DNA of 64,000 nt, from NCBI GenBank assembly GCA_947311845.1, contig CAMZMU010000027.1, positions 72,458,184 through 72,522,183 of the forward strand, read 5' to 3'. A program made the translations under genes and the position numbers. The notes under the pieces are model-generated. The model did no database searches, was not told the origin of the DNA, and saw nothing but the letters and a program-made list of their open reading frames with translations. This DNA comes from Poa pratensis. Its lineage: Eukaryota; Streptophyta; Magnoliopsida; Poales; Poaceae. Below, piece by piece: positions 22,140 through 33,032 of the stretch (the first letter of the stretch is position 1; every line of letters begins with the position of its first letter).

Positions 22140-22510
22140 AATCAAACGAGTTTTACAGGGTTTCTAACAGCAACGCTACTCCCAATCTCCACGCAGGGAG
22201 GGGCAGCAGCCAGTAACACACCCTTACCCCCAACTCTGAAGCTAAACTTAGCAATATTATGAGCAGCAGCGTTTTCTGCTCTACACACCTTTTTAACACA
22301 GAAACCTTTGAGATTTTTACAGAGGTTCATCCGTCGTGAGGTTCTGAATCAGAACCTCACGACGGATGACCATGGCAACAGATTTGTTGGTATCAGCAAA
22401 GCACAGGGAATGAACCACAGCAGCGTTATCGCTTTCGATGATGACTTCCTTATGAGCAAAAGGAAGCATGGCCCTCACACCTTCCAGGACAGCAACGGCT
22501 TCAACCATCT
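22140..22510 (-). pseudogene. RNase H-like (RVT_3) domain fragment, broken
   Basis: On the minus strand, 22317-22508 reads AVLEGVRAMLPFAHKEVIIE then SDNAAVVHSL, typical of the RNase H-like domain found in plant LINE-derived and free-standing proteins (A.AL.GL.. then .ES D...VV..). The following 22142-22330 reads VKKVCRAENAAAHNIAKFSF, matching the usual end (R..N..AH.LA). Between them the reading is interrupted by a stop and a 43-bp palindrome (22327-22369). No reverse transcriptase domain precedes it. It is most likely a LINE or retrogene relic. Confidence 0.65.
22327..22369. repeat. Perfect 43-bp palindrome (21-bp arms, 1-base spacer)
   Basis: The left arm TCATCCGTCGTGAGGTTCTGA is followed by one A and then its exact reverse complement ending GACGGATGA. 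It falls inside the RNase H-like fragment and doubles a piece of it in reverse. Confidence 0.95.
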
Positions 22511-22569
22511 CCGCATCTTGGTTATAAACTTAATTACAACACTAGCGAGACAGAAGAGGACCGATCTGA

Positions 22570-23350
22570 TTATATAATATGACTAGATCCTATACGGCCA
22601 TACAGGTATAGGCTAGATTCTATAATATGACTAGATCCTTGGGTAGCAGGAAAACACGATGTGGTTTTGGAGAATTTGAACATACGATCTCGGCATTTGG
22701 GTTGAAGCTTGATATGTTGAGGGTCTGGGCATGGCTACTGAATTCCTGCGCCCGTCATTGCCTTCAAGAATTGGAGCCAAGGTACATAAGTGGTGCAAAT
22801 AGATGCAGATTCCAATGGTCGAGTGTCTTCGAGCTCGTGTATGGATTCATTTCCATGAACCCTGGAGTTCAATTGGAATCAACAAAGACGAAGTCAATAG
22901 AGTTGTTTGATATGGAAAAGGGTTTAACTAGAGCCACCTTGATGAAGCAAGCTTAATCGGTGACCTCTCTCGCCTTCGTACTGATCCTCCACTCAGTCCA
23001 TGCCTTGCGCCGTGACCGGGTTGAGCACATGCATGTATTACCCAACCACCGCTTGTAGAGGTGGGGTTGACTGTCTGGTCGTTGACCCTCGCCCTCTGCC
23101 ACTGAGGTTCTCACTGCCATGCATCTAGGGATCGTTGGTCCAGTGGCGCCACTGTTCTTCTGAGGCCTTTTGTGGTACCCTCAAATGAATCACAGCCATT
23201 TATTTTGGATGATCCAAAGGTTAAAATCGTTTCATACTCGTGCTTAATCGATCACCAGTATAAGTCGTACTGCTGCAAAACTGGAGCCTCACGCAGATGG
23301 GCCCTGGCCCAATACGGTAGAAGGGTGCTGGCCCAATAAGAATTTCGTTA
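22570..23350. other. Intergenic, no gene recognised
   Basis: The words ATAATATGACTAGATCCT appear twice (22576 and 22622). A plus-strand frame at 22627-22956 (109 codons) has no recognisable domain and no supporting signals, so I do not call it a gene. Confidence 0.4.
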
Positions 23351-23430
23351 ATCCTTAGCCAAGTCCAGTAGAGCCATCGCAGGCATGGTTCATCAGACTG
23401 AAATCCCCAAAATTTCCACGGAATGGAACC

Positions 23431-23703
23431 TTAAATCGTCCACGCCTCCGACGACGAGCGATGCAGCATGCCGAGCACCGAGCACTGGTCTTCACCGGCG
23501 CCTTTTCCGACAGAAATGAAGTCGCTGAGCACATCGAGGACGTGGCGCGGCCGGTCGGCCGATACGGCGACCTCCTTGCGGACGGCGGCGAGCTCCCCGC
23601 GGCCCGTGGCCATGAAGAGCCAGAGCGCAGGGCCGTCCATGCGGCGGCATATCCACCGGAGCGCGCCACGGATGTCAGCCGGAGGCGGACTGGCCTCAGC
23701 GAC
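23431..23703 (-). pseudogene. FRIGIDA-like protein fragment
   Basis: The minus-strand reading begins [20 protein letters not shown] and continues [20 protein letters not shown], then [13 protein letters not shown] and [14 protein letters not shown]. The arrangement 'CRRMD...LW.F....R.EL.A.R.E......VLD...DF' fits the start of the FRIGIDA-like family (PF07899) in grasses, whose members are involved in flowering-time and chromatin-linked regulation. Only ~90 residues of an expected ~500 are present, and the frame then meets a stop, so it is a truncated copy. The assignment rests on pattern memory; confidence is moderate. Confidence 0.45.
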
Positions 23704-23714
23704 ATTCTTTTCAC

Positions 23715-24600
23715 TTCCTCAGATCAGAGGGCCATCTTGGACAGATAGGATATTGTTCAAAGTTGACCATACTTCTGGCTTGGACGCAATCTTAAGTTCG
23801 TATGAAGCACTTGAGCTCGGATCACAAGCATGTGAAGGCCCATATTTGTCTGAAAATGTGTGGTGGCGATGCACAGATTTAAGTTACAGCTGACATATCG
23901 CAAGCATATCCACAATTGTAAAAGGCATTGGATTCATGGTACTACCCAATACCGCCAATGTAGATTTGTGTACTAAAAGTTCCTGAATTTATTTTATTTA
24001 AATCTTTAAGTAGCAGCTAGAGTATCAGATAGCCTGTAGTACACAACTTTTTGTAGAGTAAGCAGTTGAACGACAATAAATAACAAGCAAGCATATCACA
24101 GAACAACTGGCAGCTAGCAATGAACCATTTGATACAATCTGCTAAGCATACTGTTCCATTCAAGATTTCAAAAGGTCCACACTAGGTTTGCATTCAACTA
24201 GAAAAATGAGACAGGTTAACTATCAAAAGACAAATCCCCGGAAATATTTACAGGGAACAAAGGATAGTAATCCCAGGAAATGTTCACAACGAACAAAGGA
24301 GAGTATCAAGAAAAACATGAATTGTACGAGCATATCGAGCTTCATTATGGGCTTTCAGTTACAAAAGAATGTCTAGTAAGAGTTTCAACCACCACACAAA
24401 TTCCATGGACAGAGACTAGCAAATTTGATGGAACTCACGCCATAGATACACATTTCTCCACTACTTAATTAAATTTCTTATGGGTTTTCAGTTACAAAAG
24501 ATTGTCTAGTAAAGAGGGCCCAGAACAAAATAATTTCATCCTCTTCTCAGTCTACACTTCAAGTTAACAAAACTAAGGAAAACCAAATCGACGCCGTAGA
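23715..24600. other. Intergenic, no gene recognised
   Basis: AT-rich, containing GGGYTTTCAGTTACAAAAGA twice (24349, 24482), a local duplication of ~130 bp spacing. No coding potential is supported. Confidence 0.35.
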
Positions 24601-24608
24601 TACACATT

Positions 24609-25830
24609 TCATCTTTGGATGGAGCAGACAATATAATCGTTGTCCTTTCCTCCCGGTTTGCCACCTGTTCTAGTTAAGCCACCACCGCCTGGAGCCTCGA
24701 TGTTTTCAGCGAGGTCTTCCTTTAGTTCCCAACTCGAGAGGCTGCTGTGAATCCACTGAACGCAGAGGAAGAACATATTCAGAAATCAATGACTGACTGA
24801 TTGACTGAACTGATTTAGTTCCGCATACCTTGTTATCCTCGTTGTTCTTGTTGCTAGTGCTGTCCACACATCTCTCTGTGGTTTCTCGACGGTTTTGCCT
24901 TTCGTTAGGGAGTGTCACAACTCTCTGTGATTTCTCGACGGTTTTGTTTTACATCAGTGCAGGCTTCACATTGTTGTATCGGATGCTATTCAACCCATTT
25001 TAGAGCCACAAGCTGACACGTGGCAGCTTGCGTATTTTGTTTCTTCTGAATGTGCCATATGAACATATCAGCAGTTAGTATGCGTGTTTCTAAAGTGCAA
25101 TACAACTAATTGATTTGGACAGGGCAACACTCACTTGTTTCAAAATCTGAAGACATCAAAACATTGCCAACATAGAACCCAATTTCAAAATATTCAGAGG
25201 ATAATTTACACGAGCAGGATACCAAATACGTTGACATATTAGCATTAGCAGAGATGGTGTCTGCTCCGATTTACAGAGCCCTGGAGGCCTGGAGAGCCAA
25301 AGAATTGCAATTCTATGTCTATACTTCAGTAGGCAACTAGACAATTCTCAATACTCAATACGTTTGGTTGAGCAGATCATACGTTTGATTGAGCAGATCA
25401 TACATGAGCTGCTTCTTTTTGTTCTTGCTCTTGCTCTGAAGTTTTTGGGGGAAATAAATTACCTATGACTTGGTTTGTGCTGTGCGGAAATTCTGCAAAG
25501 ATGAAGCTGGAGCAGCTGCGACCTCCGTACTCCGGGTACCAGCAGGAAATTCGGGGAAGAGGAAGGAGACCCTGAGTCGCGGCCTCGCCGGATCTCCGCT
25601 AACAGATGCGACCTCTCGTGTGGAAACGGCAGCAGTGAGTTAGAAGTGGAGAGAGGAGAGGGGTTCGTGGCGGCAGCTCGAGTGGCGGCGTGCGTTCCGG
25701 ATCAAGGCGACGGCGTCGAGAGTTGGGGTTGGACCGGAGGCGGCTGCGGCGTCGAGTGCAGAGATGCATCGAGAGCGGAGAGGAGTTGGCGGCGGCGGCG
25801 TTGGTTTGTTTGTCGATAAAAAAACTGTTA
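24609..25830 (-). CDS. Possible small spliced gene of unknown function (partial model)
   Basis: Two minus-strand exons join in phase. One ends at 24829 with AACAAG before GTATGC, reading ERCVDSTSNKNNEDNK. The next begins at 24755 after TTCAG, reading WIHSSLSSWELKEDLAENIE, then a glycine-rich tract (APGGGGLTRTGGKPGGKDN) and DYIVCSIQR with a stop at 24609-24611. Further upstream, 25480-25620 is GC-rich and open (for example VSFLFPEFPAGTRS), and the sequence from 25620 to 25830 looks like a leader. The full exon chain and start codon could not be fixed. No family recognised. It could also be a spurious combination of signals. Confidence 0.3.
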
Positions 25831-25849
25831 CGAGGCTGCCAGCTCGGTA

Positions 25850-26690
25850 TTTTTTCGACTAGAGTGACCACTAATGGGTCTACTGGGCCAATTCTTTCTA
25901 AGCCGTCGGATGAAACCATACTGGTCATATTTTATGACCAGTAAAAGGTACCGTAAAATTTGCCGTTCTTTACGGGACATAAACCGCTCTGGCAAGTCTT
26001 CGTGCACACTCCTCCCGTTCAACCATGGATGATGGGCACCAGAACCTTGCACATGAATTATTTTATTGAAGGGTAAGAGGTGGTGACTGCTGACAAGTGG
26101 GGCTCCAAGGAATTTTGTACAAAAAAAGTACGAAATTTAGAGCCACTAACACATGAGTATCTCCTTCGACCATTACGAACTTGCCACACTACCAATTAGA
26201 AACATGGCTAGCGCTCATAAACTACACAATTATTACTTTCCATACTATATATTAAGCAGTACTGGTAGTTTTTTAAAATATCATCATCATGGTTTTTTGA
26301 AACCGTGGCCCGAATTGTAGTGGTCTTTTGCAATTTTCTCGGAGTTGACTTACATTTTCACATGCCTGAATATACCAAGGGTCTCGCGATTGTTTGATTC
26401 TTAATTTTCTCAGTCGCTATATGTGTGTGTGTTATGTATGCATCTAACACCATATAATTTGAACCAAATCTTATTTACTAGGTACAGTGGAGGGGGTGGG
26501 TGGGTGGAGAGGGGTTGGTAGGAGATAACAAAAATGCAACTTAGGAAACTTCAAACAAGTTAATGATCTAATTTCCTAACATCTACATAATTTAAAGGGA
26601 AAGGGTATAGAATATCGCAGCCCTTTTGTTTCTGTTTATGTTACGTTCGAGAGATATCATCCATTCCCGTAGAACTACAGCCCCTCATGA
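25850..26690. other. Intergenic, nothing recognised
   Basis: AT-rich host DNA up to the target site of the copia element. No frames or repeats of note apart from TACTGGTCATATTTTATGACCAGTA (25919-25943), a near-perfect palindrome. Confidence 0.4.
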
Positions 26691-26695
26691 TGTAG

Positions 26696-26891
26696 TGTAG
26701 AAAATCACACTAAGAATCAGTGATTCATTAATTTCTGGGATTAATCTTACACAGCTCGTAGGAGGAGATGAGGGGAGAGATTTTCTAGGCTTCTATCTTA
26801 CTGACTCCAGATCCTTTTCAACCCCTCTATAATGTGAGGACAAGTTACATTTTAGACCCTACACGTTACCTATTTACAACTCACTCCAACA
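26696..26891 (-). repeat. 3' LTR of the copia element
   Basis: 196 bp, on the plus strand beginning TGTAGAAAATCACAC and ending CACTCCAACA. It is adjacent to the purine tract at 26892. It differs from the other LTR at about six positions. Confidence 0.96.
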
Positions 26892-26903
26892 CTCCCCCTC
26901 AAG
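26892..26903 (-). other. Polypurine tract
   Basis: Read on the minus strand this is CTTGAGGGGGAG directly before the 3' LTR, the usual plus-strand priming site of LTR retrotransposons. Confidence 0.85.
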
Positions 26904-26919
26904 ATGGGGCAAACACATC

Positions 26920-29900
26920 ATACAGACCCATCTTGCTACAAAATAGTGAAAAGACTTTTTGGTAGCCCTTTGGTAAAGATATCAGCTACTTGGCTTGTTG
27001 AGGTTACATATGTCAAGCACACTACCCCTCTATCAAGTTTTTCTTTGATGAAATGGCGATCAATCTCAATGTGTTTAGTCCTATCATGTTTGACAGGATT
27101 ATTTGCAATGTCAATAGCAGCCTTATTGTCACAGTAGAGCATCAATGGTCCATGCTTATACAGTTTTAGCTCAACTAGGAGAATTTGTAGCCATAATAAC
27201 TCACATATACCGGGCCATAGATCGAAATTCTGCCTCGGCTGTTGACCTGACTACTACAGACTGCTTTTTACTCCTCCAGGCACAAGGTTTCCCCCAACAA
27301 ATGCACAGTAGCCTGAAGTGGACCGGCGATCATCAAGAGAGCCGGCCCAGTCAGCATCTGTGTAACATTCAACTAGCATGTTCCCTTGCTTAGTGTATAA
27401 GAGGCCCTTTCCTGGGCACCCTTTGAGATACCTCAAGATTCTATTAACAGCATCCATGTGAGTTGTCTTTGGTTCGTGCATGAATTGACTAACAACACTC
27501 ACAACAAATGCAATGTCAGGTCGCGTGTGTGAGAGATATATCAGCCTCCCGACCAATCTTTGATAACGTTCTCGATCAACATGAGTCCCATCATTGCAGC
27601 TTAAACGATGATTTTGTTCTATGGGAGTCGCTATAGGACGCGAGTCAATCATACCTGTCTCTCTGAGCAGGTCCAGAGTATACTTTCTCTGTGATAGAAA
27701 AATACCTTTTGATCCACGTGAGACCTCTATTCCAAGGAAGTACCGGAGATGCCCAAGGTCCTTCACTTCAAATTCTTGTGCTAAGTGGTGCTTCAGATCA
27801 CCAATTTCCTTAAGATCATCCCCTGTTATCACAATATCATCAACATATACAATTAATATGGCCACCTTATCATTAGCATGCTTATAGAATAGTGTATGAT
27901 CTGCATTGCTTTGGTGATAGCCCCGCCTAAGCATAGCTTGTCTAAATCGATCAAACCACGCTCTCGGTGACTGTTTGAGGCCATATAATGACCGCCAGAG
28001 ACGTAGTACCTTCTCGGTGCTTTCCTTTGGTTCAAAACCAGGTGGAATTTTCATATACACTTCCTCCTGAAGATCACCATGGAGGAAGGCATTTTTCACA
28101 TTCATCTGATAGATACTCCAATCAAGATTTACAGCACAAGAAATGAGTGTCCTTATTGAATTCATCTTTGCAACAGGGGCAAAGGTCTCTTCATAATCAA
28201 AACCATAAGTTTGTGTATAACCCTTTGCTACAAGACGCGCTTTATATCTCTCTACTTTACCCTCTAGGTTGTATTTGATGGAGAAAACCCACTTACATCC
28301 TACAGTTTTCTTACCTTGTGGTAGATCCATGAGCTCCCACGTTTCATTTTTTTCTAAGGCTCTCATTTCATCAAGCATGGCTTCCCTCCATTTTGGGTCT
28401 TTTATGGCTAATTCCCAGTGAGATGGTATAGAACCAGAATCTAGAGAGGTAATAAAGCTTTGAAAAGGAGGACTGCAGTATTGATAGGAAATGAAGTTGG
28501 CTATGTCATGTTTAGATCTCACGTAATCTTTAAGATATTCTGGAGGGTTGCGAGCCCTGGTTGATTTTCTCATTGCAATGGGCAAATTTTCTTGTGGGCC
28601 AACAATAGGGAGTTGATCATCACTTTGTACCCCAGTGCTAGTAGGAGCTACAGAATTAAGGGGAATACCATCAGTACCTGGATCCTCATGCGCTGGAGAC
28701 TCGACACCCTGATATGGAAGTGGTGAATTTCCGGTTAAATCCTCGATGTCTCCCTGATAAGAATCATCGACATCATGAATTGTTTCTGCTCCCCCTGACT
28801 TGGAATGCGATCAAAAGTTAGAGAACCGCCTGGAGTGGGAACAAGAATAGGATTCAAAGAACCTCCAACTTCATTCTCCCCCTCGTGTTCCACTTCAGGT
28901 GGTGCTAAAATAATACCAGTATCATTATTAGACCCATAAAATGATTCATGTTCACGAAACGTGACATCCATGCTCACAAAGAACCGGTGTTCAGAAGGGC
29001 ACCAATCTGTAGCCCTTTTTAGAAGGAGCATAACCCATAAAAACACATTTTAGGGCACGTGGATCCAGTTTTCCAACAGAGTTTCTATAATCATGCACAA
29101 AACAAACACATCCGAAGACCTTGGGGGGAACAACAAATTCATTTGAGTTTAATAGACATTCTGCAGGAGTTTTATACCCAAGGGTACGAAGAGGCATACG
29201 ATTTATCAGATATGTTGCAGTTTTAATTGCTTCTCCCCAAAGAAATTTTGGAACATGCATTGTAAACATAAGTGAGCGAGCAACTTCAAGTAAATGTCTA
29301 TTTTTCCGCTCAGCAACACCATTTTGCTCTGGGGTATTAACACAAGTGTCTGGTGTTCAATGCCATTTAAAGTAAGAAATTGCTCAAAATCCTGATTGAC
29401 GTACTCAGTGCCATTATCTGAACGTAAAACTTTAACACTTGTTTCATGTTGATTTTTTATAAGGCACAAAGATCTTTGAAGACAGGAAAACATCACTCTT
29501 GCGTTTCAAAAATAAAGCCATGTATACCGGCTAAAACAGTCAATGAATGTTACAAACCATCGGTGTCCAGAAATTGAGTGCACCTCACAGGGTCCCCATA
29601 CATCAGAGTGAATTACTTCAAACGGTTTTTTGCTTCTCAAACCACTAATGGGATATGTGCCCCTAGTATGTTTAGCCAGTTCACATGCATCGCAAAACAA
29701 CAACTCTCTAGTACATGACTTAAATAGAGCGGGATAAATACGAGACAAAGAAGCAAAAGAAAGATGTCCAAGCCTGCGATGATGTAGCAACAATTCTTGG
29801 CTTGGAGACAAATAAGATGCAAGTGCAACTTCATCGGTTCCTTTATCAAGATAATAGAGCCCATCATGCTCGGTTCCAGTCCCCAAAATTCTCCCTGTCT

Positions 29901-30435
29901 TTAGCTCCTGAAAAGCACAAGAAGTAGGATCAAACCAACTTCTACAATTGCGGGATTTATTAATTGAGCTAACTGACAACAAATTGACCGGAAGTTTAGG
30001 AACATGCAAGACATGGGATAAGGACAATGTATTGGTGCACCTAACGGATCCACGTCCAACAATAGGTGCCATGGATCCATCAGCTACACGTACCTTGTCC
30101 TTACCCGAGCACGGACTATACGTGGTAAAAAGGTTTGATGCTCCTGTCATATGGTTAGTGGCTCCGGTATCAATGATCCAGGATTCCAATTGAGTTGTCG
30201 AAGTGTGGGCCTGTTGAGGTGCCATACCTTGATGAGAAGTGACATGGAGACTATAATCAGCTTTGGAGGAACCCTGGGAGGAAGATGAGCCTTCCGAGGC
30301 TTTAAGCTTGGAAGTAAAATCATCCAGAGCTTGCAAATCTACCACTGGTAGCTCCCTTGTAGCTGTAGTGTGATTAGCTTGACTTCTATTTGAACCCTGA
30401 GCTCCCCTGGCCGAGATCTTCCTTTCTCCCACCAA
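26920..30435 (-). pseudogene. copia pol (protease, integrase, reverse transcriptase, RNase H), interrupted
   Basis: From 30435 downwards: protease motif IDTGATNHM near 30170; integrase HHCC region (LHHRRLGHLS, CDACELAKHTR) and the core acidic positions in VIHSDVWGP and FIDCFSRYTW down to 29506; then frame changes near 29500, 29210 and 29000 (pieces KVLRSDNGTEYVNQDF, HVPKFLWGEAIKTATYLINR, KCVFMGYAPSKKGYR). The reverse transcriptase is a long frame at 27254-28585 with KARLVAKGYTQ, LHGDLQEEVYM and YVDDIVITGDD (27820-27857). RNase H ends at 26936-27145 with LYCDNKAAIDIANNP and HIEIDRHFIKEKL. The interruptions make it a pseudogene. Confidence 0.93.
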
Positions 30436-31313
30436 GATGGATAACCATGCAGCTCAAAGCACGTGTCTTTCTTGTGCCGTTCTTTTTGCAATGATCACAA
30501 AAAAACTTTCTTTTATCTGCTTTACCGAAAGACCTTGAAGCATAACGAGATTGCATGGATAAAGCTGCACGAGCGTCTCCTAAGCTGAGACCATCCTCCT
30601 TAGGTTGAGACAAGCGAGTCTCCTCTTCAACAACGCTGGAAATTATATCATCAAGGGTAGGCCACTCTGGTTCAGAAAATATCAACTGACGACGAAGATT
30701 TAACTCCTGATTTAGGCCATCAAGGAAAAGCTTGCTCACAAATGACTCGAACCATGTATGATGGATCGTAATGTCCTTTTTGTCAACAGGTTCAAAAGGA
30801 TGATAATAGTGCAAGTCTCTGTACAATTTTTTCATCTCACCTGCGTACTCTGTCACAGATTTAGAACCTTGCTTCAAGTTAATTAAATCGTGCATGATAC
30901 GAGTGGCTTGCATCTTATTAGTTTTTCCTGCAAATTGCTTCTGTAAGGATGACCAAACCTCATTGACAGTTTCCATGGTTTCCACTTGTCCTGTGATTGA
31001 TGGTTCCATACTTCCCAAAAGCCATACTAGCACTTTATCGTTGATTTGTTTCTTGATGGTACCACCTTTCTGTAGTCTTTCTTCATCAGGAACAAGTAGA
31101 TAATCATAGTCATTAGCACTCAAAATTAATTGAGCGTGATGCGCCCAACTAATGTAGTCGCCTGGTCCTGATAATCTCACTGGATTAGGCTCAAGTGTAT
31201 GCTTGAATGGCTCAGGAACCAACTTGTCTGCTGCTGTTCAAGAAGCTTGCTAAAAATTTCATACATCTTATCAACACTAGAATCCCTGTCTTTTCTTTGC
31301 TTGTGTCCGCCAT
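30386..31313 (-). pseudogene. copia gag, frameshifted
   Basis: The minus-strand ATG at 31311-31313 opens a frame that shifts near 31280 and again at 31222 into the main gag frame (VRLSGPGDYISWAHHAQLIL, WSSLQKQFAGKTNKMQATR, SVTEYAGEMKKLYRDL). The zinc knuckle begins FFCDHCKKNG but loses frame at its third ligand near 30475, where the remainder is found in the pol frame. Gag is the nucleocapsid protein that would package the element RNA. Confidence 0.88.
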
Positions 31314-31884
31314 AATTTTTCCTCAGTCAAGAACGCTGCAAATGCACAAGCTTGAAGCACCAAAACCAATATTCGCTAAACTGCTGGTAGCACTCAAGAG
31401 CAGCAAGAAACCACTAGCACGGGAGAGCACGTAGTACTACTCCCTCCAATTGCAATACGACCAAAGCACTCAGTCACACAGGACTGCCTTGGTAGCACAG
31501 CAAAATACAGTCTAGCTGAACAATTAACAGCAGCTCTGGCACGTAGTACCTGGGTACTTCGAGTCCACGGCGCAAGGTAGAAGAAGCTCGAATTTGAGTC
31601 TCACAGAACTCAATCCGCAGCAGCTGACAGCCAGTCTCCAATTCCAGCACCGCTTCCTCACGAACGCACGTCGCCGGGAGCAGTATTAGAAAGGGGACTC
31701 CATGAGAAAGGGATTGGTGGTTCCAGAAGAGGAAGCTCCAACTTGGGACAGCTCCGAGGCCAATCCACCGCGGCCAATCTGCGTAGGAAGCACAACACCC
31801 TTTAAGCTCCGCCTCGATTCAATTCCTCACCGGAGGGCCTTGAATCCGCTCAAATTCGCAGGAGAACAACACTGGATTCGTCCT

Positions 31885-31896
31885 GCTCTGATACCA
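31885..31896 (-). other. tRNA-iMet primer binding site
   Basis: Minus strand TGGTATCAGAGC directly follows the 5' LTR. It is the standard site complementary to the 3' end of initiator methionine tRNA used by plant copia elements. Confidence 0.95.
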
Positions 31897-32092
31897 TGTA
31901 GAAACTCACACTAAGAATCAGTGATTCATTAATTTCTGGGATTAATCTTACACAGCTTGTAGGAGGAGATGAGGGGAGAGATTTTCTAGGCTTCTATCTT
32001 ACTGACTCCAGATCCTTCTCAACCACTCTATAATGTGAGGACAAGTTACAGTTTAGACTCTACACGTTACCTATTTACAACTCACTCCAACA
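31897..32092 (-). repeat. 5' LTR of the copia element
   Basis: 196 bp, on the plus strand TGTAGAAACTCACAC to CACTCCAACA, next to the primer site. It would carry the element promoter, but no clear TATA box was identified. Confidence 0.96.
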
Positions 32093-32097
32093 TGTAG

Positions 32098-32898
32098 ATT
32101 AACATTTCGGCGAGGACGACCTCATCGAGCAGAAATCACCGAGCATCTCATTGCCCTTCCATGGTGTGTTGGTATGTATGGCGCCATCATGCAAACGAAC
32201 ATGCCAGATGCCAGCATCTGAGTCGATTTCCTTCCGGCTCGAGTAGTGAATTTGTATTGCTTTGCCAACGCCAACGCATGCATGCGATGTTGATCTCGAT
32301 GTTGTACGACGTGCCGCTGCCGCGAGTCATAAGTAGAGGACTCGGGGTACCACGAGTCTCAAAGAGCTAGCTCAAATGTGACTGTGACGTGAAATAGACG
32401 ACGTAAAGTTAGCAACACGGTGGATAAAGGAGACGCAAGGCCCCACGCTCATAGGCGAGCCTTCAAGATCGGCATGACGTGTCACCCGAGTTGTGAAAGG
32501 CGGCCGTTGGCAGGGGTATGAGGGGTCACGAGACGGGCAAGGTGATCATCGGCGTGGGCGAGAAGTCATGACGATACGGGCAAGGTTCTCGACTTCTCGT
32601 TGCTACACGGGAGTTGCGCTTATTTTTGTGAAAATTATGTAATTGACGCGTTTTGTTATACGTGGGAGGACCGGAGGACCCATACATTATGTGATGTCTT
32701 TTTTTTTGGGTTATGTGAAGTATGTTAGTTTGGCATAAGTGGGAATCATCAACGCCGGTGTAATCTCTTTCGATCTGTCATAACTGATATAAGTAGCACC
32801 GACTATTCATGTAGTAACAATGTCGGTTAGTCTGTACAACCGACTTGGACTCCTGTACGTGTTCGATCCTTCCCTGTATACGATCTGTACTGAAGCAA
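32098..32898. other. Upstream region of the MATH gene
   Basis: No frames of note. Contains the micro-insertion at 32698 and, at the right end, the promoter of the MATH gene. A CGGTTAGTCTGTACAACCG palindrome-like pair lies at 32822-32841. Confidence 0.4.
32698..32710 (-). repeat. Micro-insertion with A9 (minus), 11-bp flanking repeat
   Basis: TTATGTGATGT (32687-32697) and TTATGTGAAGT (32711-32721) flank 13 bases that read CCCAAAAAAAAAG on the minus strand. One mismatch in the flanking repeat and one base after the A run make this the weakest of the five such cases. Confidence 0.4.
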
Positions 32899-32906
32899 TA
32901 TAAATA
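32899..32906 (+). promoter_or_regulatory. TATA box of the MATH gene
   Basis: TATAAATA lies 127 bp before the start codon at 33033, in a normal position for a plant core promoter with a ~100-base leader. Confidence 0.7.
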
Positions 32907-33032
32907 CACAAGCAGCGCTCGGGGTTTTCCACCGAGTAGCGAGTAGCGATTTCTTCTGTTGAGTTTTACACGCTCATCTTCCCCACGAAGCTAGGCTTTC
33001 TCGATCCGATCAGGGCAACCGTCTCGGCGACC

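Larger units (their letters stand above)
26696..32092 (-). mobile_element. Complete Ty1/copia LTR retrotransposon, frameshifted
   Basis: The 5,397-bp element lies on the minus strand. It has 196-bp LTRs (TGTTGG...CTACA), an exact 5-bp target duplication TGTAG (26691-26695 and 32093-32097), a primer site complementary to initiator Met-tRNA and a purine tract. Order on the minus strand is gag, protease, integrase, reverse transcriptase, RNase H, the copia order. The LTRs differ at about 6 of 196 positions; with the commonly used grass rate of 1.3e-8 per site per year this gives roughly 1.2 million years (inference). Several frameshifts interrupt gag and integrase, so this copy is not autonomous. 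Confidence 0.97.

Noticed and set aside
22308..22577. Plus-strand 89-codon frame
   Set aside because: Antisense to the RNase H-like relic, which explains the sequence better.
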